NCBI GenBank assembly: GCA_946479535.1
Contig: CAMLGP010000283.1
Span: 1-5,073 of the forward strand
Origin: an uncultured Bacteroidota bacterium
Lineage (GTDB): Bacteria; Bacteroidota; Bacteroidia; Chitinophagales; Chitinophagaceae
Length of the DNA: 5,073 nucleotides
Reading direction: 5' to 3'
The notes under the pieces were generated by a model. The model saw nothing but the letters and a program-made list of their open reading frames with translations, was not told the DNA's origin and ran no database searches. Below are positions 1 to 5,073 of this stretch, piece after piece (position 1 is the stretch's first letter; every line of letters starts with the position of its first letter). Position numbers and translations under genes: made by a program.

Positions 1-46
1 AACAATAGGTCAGTAAAACAAGGCCGGCAACAAAAATTCTTTTCAT
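1..46 (-). CDS. Start of a probably exported protein, 3' end outside window
   Basis: Only the first 15 codons are visible (MKRIFVAGLVLLTYC), and the frame is open to the window edge. The peptide has a Lys-Arg start followed by a hydrophobic run (residues 4-12), the form of a Sec signal peptide. Cys15 could be a lipidation site, but the preceding Leu-Thr-Tyr is a poor lipobox, so ordinary signal peptidase I processing further on is equally possible. The ATG lies 9 bases after the TAA of the large upstream gene, so the two are very probably co-transcribed and perhaps translationally coupled. The leader between them is AT-only (three ATA triplets) with no Shine-Dalgarno sequence, as is common in Bacteroidota. 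Function cannot be told from this fragment. By position it is likely another secreted enzyme or binding protein of the same sugar-degrading locus. Confidence 0.65.
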   Translation of the reverse strand, partial: MKRIFVAGLVLLTYC

Positions 47-55
47 TATTATTAT

Positions 56-3000
56 TTAAGGAATATTAAACCAGATAAGTGGATTACGGACTGGTACATT
101 GCGAATCACTTCTTCCACTGTTGGCGAATGATCTAATGATTGCCATGTCTTCAGCCAGTCAGCATTGCCATAAGCCATTGCGCCAAACACAAGAAAAGGT
201 TGTGCTACTGGCCAGTTATCCCAATACATGATATCCTTTGGCCAGATCCATTTTGATTTATCAGCAATATAGGGATACAAAAAGCTAATGCCCTTGCGGA
301 TTGAACGGCCATCTATTTCATAATCATAAAGATTTTCTGATGAGGTAGAGAGCTCCTGGCAGAGTGTAGTCATCGCATCCAGATTAAAAATGGAATAACC
401 ATACGGCTTGGTCCTTGCCAGTTCCAAAGGCAGGCTTCCATCTGCACCCATTTGCCGTGGCAGAATGATATTCTTAAACCGGAAGCGACATGTATCCAGC
501 GATGCTTTATCCCCCGCGAAATTGGCAAACACTGCCACCTGCATTGCCCAGCAGGTACTATGATTATTTAATGCATTCTTTTCATCAACACCATATTTAT
601 GTGTGTTTAACCATTTCAGGAATTCTAAAAACCATTGCTTTGATGCATTGATGACAGCCATGTCCGCGGCCGGATATTTTTTCTCCACTACTTCCAGCCC
701 TTTTACTACTTCCATCAGGTGAATGGCATCAATAACGCCATAACTTCTTCCGGTATACCTGTTCTTTACAGCCTGGGAGTAAAGAAGATTTGGGTTCATC
801 CGGGTAGCAGTGTCCATAAACCAGGCTTTACAATGAAGCAGGATCTGCTTTGCATATTTGTCATCACCGTTGAGAATATAAGCAGAGGCCAGGCTTCCTA
901 CAATTTCACTGAAACGGATCATTGCATGACGATGTTCCACAAAATTGCCGGGATTGGTTTTTCCATCAATGGAAACCCAGGGACTGTCTACCCCTTTTGG
1001 ATTAGGCCACCAGTAATCGCCCTCACTGAAGAAATCATGTTTGCTTCCCGCGCTGCGGTCTGAATAAGATGCGGTTACGGTAACAGGTTTCTGTTGTAAA
1101 GCCCATTCAGCTTTTTTCAGAATAACTGGCTGCAGTGTCTGTTTGATTGTTTTCAGGAAATCATTGCCAGCACCTTGTAGATCAATAAAGGCAGCAGGCA
1201 ATCCATCCACTGATGCACTAAGAATGGAGTGACCATTCTTTAGTTTAACGCTAATCATTGCGCGGCCATTATATAGCTGCAATAAACTCGATCCCGTACT
1301 GGTTACCTGATTTTCGATCAGCTTTCCGTCTCCAGCCAATCCAAAATGGATCCAGTTGGCAGCATCCAGGCAAAGCACATTCTTACTATCCACCACATGG
1401 GCTTCAATAAGTGCTGTATCATTTTCGGTTTTTAGTACCAGTAGTTTGATACCGGCAGGTTTTGTCCATTGGGCAGTCTGATAGTTGAAGTTGATTGAAT
1501 CGCCCACAGTTATCTTTCCTTTTTTGGCGATCACATTTACGGAATGTTTTCCGTTTGATAAAGGCACATTCCACCTGAGCCCCGCTGCAGGAAAATCCTG
1601 GCTGTTTCTTTTCTTTACACCATAGCTTTTACCATCTACCCAAAGAGTAGCTTCATCACAATTAGAATAGACTTTTATCATTTTCTCTTCACCCTCAGTA
1701 CCCCAGCGAACTGGCCAGCTATGTCCGTAAATATGTGCCATTGGTTTGTTGGTCCAGTAGGATTGAAAAACATAATAGGCTTCCTTCTTTGTAAAATCCC
1801 GTTCAATTACTCCTTTCTGATTTACATTGGGAACAGGATTCTCTGGTCTTCCGGGTGTAGAGAAATCTTTGAAAGGCCATTGAGCAGTACCAGTCAGCCA
1901 CGGCATGGTTTCCTGTTCTTTCAAATGCCAGTCGATCAGGTTGCAGATATAAGATTCACTCCAGTCCCCATCTTTTGAAACACGTGCAGCTCCTCCAAAT
2001 AATAAGGCATCACCGGCACGTTCATCTGCTGTACCTGTTGACTTTACCTGTTGCAACACTTTATCTGGATTTTCAGAGTGTCTCCTGGCATGACTATCAC
2101 CTCCCCATTCCACATGGAGGAAATGATCTACCTTCTTCATTTCATCTTCACTTACTTTTTTATATTCTGTATAAATGCCGCGATACCATCCCGCCCAGAT
2201 GGAGGGAGAATAAACATCTACAATGTCTTTGCAGAAATCGCAGCGGCGTATTGCGGTTTTTCTAGTATTATCCAGGGAATGAGCAAGATCATTTAATTCT
2301 TGCATGAAAGCCCTGATCTTTAGTGTATCAAAAACGGGGAAATCACCTGGCCAGTCGTTCTCATTCCCCAATCCCCAGATGATAACAGAAGGATGGTTAT
2401 AATGCTGGTGGATCATATGGGTGAGCATTCGCTTTGCCTGTGCCTGATATACAGGGCCACCGAGTCCGCCACGGCACCAGGGAATTTCTTCCCAGACCAT
2501 GATACCAAGGCTATCGCAGAGATTGAGTATAATTCGGGATTGCTGATAATGACCGAGACGGATGAAGTTTACGCCCATTTCTTTCATCATGATCATTTCC
2601 TGTCGCATTTGATCTTCTGTCATTGCAGAGCCAATACCGGCGTGATCTTCATGACGGTGAGTGCCGCGTAGTAATAGTCTTTTGCCATTTAAAAGAAATG
2701 GGCCATGCGTCACAAATTCAAAATTGCGAAAGGCAAATTTCTCCGTTTTACTGGCAGAATCATTACGGCCATATCGACGAAGCTTTGTTTCCAGCGTATA
2801 GACCTGGGGGTCATCAGGGCTCCATAATTTAGGTTTATTTACGGATAGTGTGATGAGATTATCATTTACCTCATATCGTTTTGTTTCCACTACAAGCTTA
2901 CCCGAGGCATCGAGCAACCGAAAGGATATATCGAATGGAGGGCCGCTGGAAATATTATCATCAGGAATATAAAGATTGGTACGTATAGAAATTGTTCCTT

Positions 3001-3643
3001 TGTTTCCATCTTTGTTTAAGGAAGGAGTAATTAGTAATTCGCTGATTGAAGCGGGAGGCAGATAAACCAGATTAAGATAACGATAGATACCACCATAAAT
3101 GGTAAAATCAGCAAGACTGCTGGGGATCATTTCCAGATCGCGGGAATTGTCAACGCGGATAGAAATTGGTACCTGTTCTTTAAACTGTTCCTGAAAAACA
3201 TCAGTCTTTTGAAAAGCGGCAACTGCATCTGTGATATCAATCGTAAACTCATCATAGCCGCCAGTGTGTTCACCAACTAAAGTGGTATAAACATAAACTT
3301 TTGTCTTCTGACCCGCTCCTTCAAAATGCAGCAGCGTTCTTCCCTTCGTATATGGATTATTAACTATTAGTAGTTTGCGATACCATGCAGGTCCCTGGTA
3401 ATATCCAGGTATAGGATCAACCGCATCTTCTGCATTAATACAATGGGGGAGCTGAACAGGCTGCCAGCCGGCAACTGTTTCATTTAGTCCCTTTCCCATT
3501 GAACGAACGGATTCCCAGATACCGCCGAGATCCTGGCGCAGGAATTCCCATCCTGTGACCAGTCTTGTACTTTGTTGGGCAGATAAGGAAGAATAGCCAA
3601 TGATTACAGCAATCAGGAGGCAGCATCGTTTAAATAAAAACAT
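56..3643 (-). CDS. Secreted bifunctional GH2 beta-glycosidase / alginate-lyase-family fusion
   Basis: This is a 1195-residue exported protein with two catalytic modules. Residues 1-22 are a signal peptide (Lys-Arg, hydrophobic core, cleavage likely after SLSA before Gln23). Residues ~27-200 form the GH2 sugar-binding jelly roll, ~201-308 the Ig-like sandwich and ~309-645 the TIM barrel. The acid/base is Glu428 (GLGNEND) and the nucleophile Glu512 (HVEWGG). NQKG at 608-611 matches the N-x-K-G loop of beta-glucuronidases. Residues ~650-722 resemble DUF4982, and ~730-820 resemble the GH2 C-terminal domain 5. Residues ~830-1190 are a complete PF05426-type (alpha/alpha) lyase, with GDYWWPNP (875-882), NNHSTCW (1026-1032, candidate catalytic Asn1027/His1028) and ELARTKPYGYS (1074-1084, candidate Arg1077 and Tyr1081/Tyr1083). 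The GH2 half alone is of ordinary length; the lyase is the extra part. The ATG is chosen because it begins the signal peptide directly. Substrate is inferred: probably a uronic-acid-containing polysaccharide. The domain families are secure; the exact specificities (galactosidase versus glucuronidase; PL5-, PL38- or PL17-like) are not. Confidence 0.95.
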   Translation of the reverse strand: MFLFKRCCLLIAVIIGYSSLSAQQSTRLVTGWEFLRQDLGGIWESVRSMGKGLNETVAGWQPVQLPHCINAEDAVDPIPGYYQGPAWYRKLLIVNNPYTKGRTLLHFEGAGQKTKVYVYTTLVGEHTGGYDEFTIDITDAVAAFQKTDVFQEQFKEQVPISIRVDNSRDLEMIPSSLADFTIYGGIYRYLNLVYLPPASISELLITPSLNKDGNKGTISIRTNLYIPDDNISSGPPFDISFRLLDASGKLVVETKRYEVNDNLITLSVNKPKLWSPDDPQVYTLETKLRRYGRNDSASKTEKFAFRNFEFVTHGPFLLNGKRLLLRGTHRHEDHAGIGSAMTEDQMRQEMIMMKEMGVNFIRLGHYQQSRIILNLCDSLGIMVWEEIPWCRGGLGGPVYQAQAKRMLTHMIHQHYNHPSVIIWGLGNENDWPGDFPVFDTLKIRAFMQELNDLAHSLDNTRKTAIRRCDFCKDIVDVYSPSIWAGWYRGIYTEYKKVSEDEMKKVDHFLHVEWGGDSHARRHSENPDKVLQQVKSTGTADERAGDALLFGGAARVSKDGDWSESYICNLIDWHLKEQETMPWLTGTAQWPFKDFSTPGRPENPVPNVNQKGVIERDFTKKEAYYVFQSYWTNKPMAHIYGHSWPVRWGTEGEEKMIKVYSNCDEATLWVDGKSYGVKKRNSQDFPAAGLRWNVPLSNGKHSVNVIAKKGKITVGDSINFNYQTAQWTKPAGIKLLVLKTENDTALIEAHVVDSKNVLCLDAANWIHFGLAGDGKLIENQVTSTGSSLLQLYNGRAMISVKLKNGHSILSASVDGLPAAFIDLQGAGNDFLKTIKQTLQPVILKKAEWALQQKPVTVTASYSDRSAGSKHDFFSEGDYWWPNPKGVDSPWVSIDGKTNPGNFVEHRHAMIRFSEIVGSLASAYILNGDDKYAKQILLHCKAWFMDTATRMNPNLLYSQAVKNRYTGRSYGVIDAIHLMEVVKGLEVVEKKYPAADMAVINASKQWFLEFLKWLNTHKYGVDEKNALNNHSTCWAMQVAVFANFAGDKASLDTCRFRFKNIILPRQMGADGSLPLELARTKPYGYSIFNLDAMTTLCQELSTSSENLYDYEIDGRSIRKGISFLYPYIADKSKWIWPKDIMYWDNWPVAQPFLVFGAMAYGNADWLKTWQSLDHSPTVEEVIRNVPVRNPLIWFNIP

Positions 3644-3702
3644 CAGCGCAATTCATTTCCAACGAAATTATCGCTCTGATGCCAATATAACGAGATCAAT
3701 AC

Positions 3703-3716
3703 CGGAAACGATTCCG
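3703..3716. promoter_or_regulatory. Operator-like dyad CGGAAACGATTCCG
   Basis: This 14-base sequence pairs with its own reverse complement at 6 of 7 positions and is centred on CG, the form of many LacI-family operators (inverted half-sites around a central CG). It lies about 60 bases upstream of the fusion gene's ATG and 14 bases upstream of the better -7-like element, a reasonable place for a regulator to act. There is no regulator gene in the window to pair it with, and an imperfect 14-mer can occur by chance, so this is a suggestion only. Confidence 0.3.
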
Positions 3717-3762
3717 TAGTTAATGTCCAAAGGGACGTATCTCTACAAATTCGCTCATGTGG

Positions 3763-3774
3763 ATTTGGCCAAAT
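3763..3774. repeat. Perfect 12-base palindrome ATTTGGCCAAAT
   Basis: This is an exact inverted repeat with no spacer, 26 bases after the stop codon of the upstream GH2 gene in the transcribed direction. A hairpin would have to open its centre to form a loop, leaving four A-T/T-A pairs, so it is a poor terminator. On the minus strand it is not followed by a T-run. A protein-binding site is possible, as is chance in AT-rich sequence. Confidence 0.3.
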
Positions 3775-3800
3775 TTTTTATACTGCAAAACCAGGTGGGA

Positions 3801-5073
3801 TTAAAATCCTGCTGCGGTAGTGTAAAATTTGGTATGCAACTCCCGTAACTTATCAACCGGGAATTTTATTTCCTTTCGGTCATAAGTCATCAACCCATTC
3901 GTTTCAATTTCAACATCCGTAGTTTGTGTATATACAGCGGCCGAAAGGCCTTTTCCAATTAATTCAGGAATTCTTCCCATGAATTCAGCATATCGCCTGA
4001 ATAGGCTGTCTTTATTTCTAAAAGTCTGATAACCCCAGTTATTCCGGTTTTGCCAGGTATGATTTTCAATGGGCAATCCCAAACCTCCAAATTCTCCCAG
4101 CACCAGTATCTGTTTTTGTCCAAACAGATCAGGATGTGGCATCAAAGGTTCCGGGTAATTATGGAGATCCATTATATGTCCAACAGGTTCAAAATTTCCA
4201 CCACTGGCTGCATTCACCAGGCGGGAAGGATCTTTCTGCATGGTCCAATTCACAATATCCTTTGTTTTGAACTGTCCCCAGGCTTCATTAAATGGAACCC
4301 ATACTACAATGGAGGGGAAATTATAAAGGTCCTGTATGATCTCATTCCATTCAGTGCGGTAAATGGATTCAGATTCCTGTGTGCGGTCTTTATCTGTAGC
4401 CCGGCCCCAGATTCCGGGTCTTGATTCCCATCTGTTGCCAAGATCGCCACTGGGCATATCCTGCCATACCAGCATTCCCAGTTTATCACAATAGTAATAC
4501 CAGCGGGCAGGCTCTACCTTCACATGCTTGCGTATCATATTAAAGCCCATCTCTTTTGTCTTCTCAATATCAAACTTCAGCGCCTCATCAGTGGGGGCAG
4601 TATATAAACCATCAGGCCACCATCCCTGATCAAGCGGACCATACTGGAAAGTGAATTTATTATTCAACATCATGCGATTGATACCCTGTCTATCAGGTTT
4701 CATGGAGATCTTGCGCATGGCAAAATAACTTTTCACTTCATCAACAGGTTTGCCTTTGCGTATCAGGGTATAAGTGAGATCATAAAGGAAAGGGGTTTCA
4801 GGTGTCCAGGGTTTGGGACTGCTGATAGATAGAATGGCATCACTATTGGCAGCCACGGTTTGTTCAGCTACCTGTGTTGAGCCATCCCAGGCTGTGATCT
4901 TAACTTCATCACCAGGCATGGCATTCTGAACTGCTGCCTTTGCAAACAATACATTTTTATCCAGGTCAGGAGTCTGTTTAGTTTCATTTATATAAGAAAG
5001 AGGAACCTGTTCAAGCCAAACGGTTTGCCAGATACCGGTAACCGGAGTATACCAGATACCACGGGGTGCTTTT
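3801..5073 (-). CDS. GH2 beta-galactosidase-like glycoside hydrolase, 5' end outside window
   Basis: This is the C-terminal 424 or so codons of a GH2 enzyme; the frame is open through the window edge at 5073. The TTG at 4949-4947 is an internal leucine, because 41 further in-frame codons upstream encode family sequence. That stretch includes GIWYTPVTGIWQTVWLE (5060-5010), the typical end of the GH2 sugar-binding domain. With visible residue 1 at 5072-5070, an Ig-like domain spans ~35-125 and the TIM barrel ~126-420. The likely acid/base is Glu263 (PFNEAWGQ, codon 4286-4284) and the nucleophile Glu327 (VLGEFGG, codon 4094-4092). WPDGLYTAPT, IRKHVKVEP, WQDMPSG and DLHNYPEP are recognisable active-site strands and loops. 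The protein stops just after the barrel, with none of the extra C-terminal domains of the neighbouring GH2. It hydrolyses a terminal beta-linked sugar, but which one (galactose, glucuronate or other) cannot be read from motifs. A signal peptide would be outside the window. Same strand as the fusion gene, 157 bases upstream of it, and probably part of the same locus. Confidence 0.95.
   Translation of the reverse strand, partial: KAPRGIWYTPVTGIWQTVWLEQVPLSYINETKQTPDLDKNVLFAKAAVQNAMPGDEVKITAWDGSTQVAEQTVAANSDAILSISSPKPWTPETPFLYDLTYTLIRKGKPVDEVKSYFAMRKISMKPDRQGINRMMLNNKFTFQYGPLDQGWWPDGLYTAPTDEALKFDIEKTKEMGFNMIRKHVKVEPARWYYYCDKLGMLVWQDMPSGDLGNRWESRPGIWGRATDKDRTQESESIYRTEWNEIIQDLYNFPSIVVWVPFNEAWGQFKTKDIVNWTMQKDPSRLVNAASGGNFEPVGHIMDLHNYPEPLMPHPDLFGQKQILVLGEFGGLGLPIENHTWQNRNNWGYQTFRNKDSLFRRYAEFMGRIPELIGKGLSAAVYTQTTDVEIETNGLMTYDRKEIKFPVDKLRELHTKFYTTAAGF

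Larger units (their letters stand above)
3644..3800 (-). promoter_or_regulatory. 157-base intergenic region, possible internal promoter
   Basis: This is the non-coding gap between the TAA of the upstream GH2 gene and the ATG of the fusion gene. It is longer than is usual inside a tightly packed Bacteroidota operon, so separate or additional transcription initiation for the fusion gene is plausible. Reading the minus strand, TATATTGG (3689 to 3682) differs by one base from the Bacteroidota -7 consensus TAnnTTTG and would give a leader of roughly 30 bases. TAATTTCG (3670 to 3663) is a second one-mismatch candidate but lies very close to the ATG. Neither has a convincing TTTG box 19-21 bases upstream, so neither is firm. 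No stem followed by a T-run is seen after the upstream stop, so read-through from the GH2 gene is also possible. No clear Shine-Dalgarno sequence precedes the ATG; a GGAAA at 3660-3656 sits about 12 bases away, too far for a typical one. Confidence 0.35.

Noticed and set aside
47..55. ATA triplet repeat between the fusion gene and the next ATG as a phase-variable tract
   Set aside because: Only three units, lying in an ordinary AT-rich Bacteroidota leader; too short to suggest slippage control.
719..2832. Several plus-strand open frames of 69-114 codons (for example 719-1063, 1721-1978, 1975-2265, 2051-2296, 2393-2671, 2623-2832)
   Set aside because: All lie antisense inside the strongly supported GH2-lyase gene, overlap each other in different frames, and have no recognisable domains; they are shadows of the real coding strand.
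3725..3736. GTCC-AAAG-GGAC hairpin in the intergenic gap
   Set aside because: Four base pairs with a four-base loop and no supporting T-run; too weak and too likely by chance to annotate.
3763..3780. Terminator formed by ATTTGGCCAAAT followed by TTTTT on the plus strand
   Set aside because: No gene on the plus strand needs it. The stem would be only four A-T pairs once a loop opens, and in the actual direction of transcription there is no T-run after it.
4050..4489. Plus-strand frame 4050-4424 and minus-strand frame 4304-4489
   Set aside because: Both overlap the catalytic barrel of the GH2 gene at 3801-5073 in other frames and show no protein-family features.
4947..4949. TTG as the start codon of the upstream GH2 gene
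   Set aside because: The frame continues upstream to the window edge and encodes the conserved end of the GH2 sugar-binding domain (GIWYTPVTGIWQTVWLE), so this codon is an internal leucine.

Overview
The window looks like a carbohydrate-degradation locus from a member of the Bacteroidota. A soil or plant-associated Chitinophaga-like lineage is my guess. The basis is moderate-to-low GC, AT-rich leaders with no clear Shine-Dalgarno sequence, secreted multidomain glycoside hydrolases and the style of the protein sequences. The assignment to phylum is fairly safe and the family is inference. Everything that can be read as a gene lies on the minus strand, so transcription runs from high to low coordinates.

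Layout in the direction of transcription. (1) 5073 to 3801 is the 3' part of a glycoside hydrolase family 2 (GH2) gene whose 5' end lies outside the window. (2) 3800 to 3644 is a 157-base gap, the only sizeable non-coding stretch. It has no convincing terminator, but holds two dyad-symmetric sequences and a weak Bacteroidota-type promoter-like element. (3) 3643 to 56 is a very large gene (1195 codons) encoding a secreted two-enzyme protein: a complete GH2 beta-glycosidase fused at its C-terminus to a complete alginate-lyase-superfamily (PF05426-like) domain. (4) After 9 bases, the first 15 codons of another probably exported protein run off the low-coordinate edge (46 to 1).

Working together: the two GH2 enzymes belong to different subtypes, so they probably cleave different linkages. 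The lyase module points to a uronic-acid-containing polysaccharide (alginate-, glucuronan- or plant/microbial glycuronan-like). The GH2 half of the fusion carries an N-x-K-G motif that, in beta-glucuronidases, contacts the substrate carboxylate. A coherent but unproven picture is a polysaccharide-utilisation locus in which one exported polypeptide both eliminates uronate linkages and hydrolyses beta-glycosidic bonds, with the second GH2 trimming other residues. No SusC/SusD pair, sensor or sugar-uptake gene is visible here.

The most notable item is the GH2-lyase fusion. I found no RNA gene, mobile element or CRISPR array.
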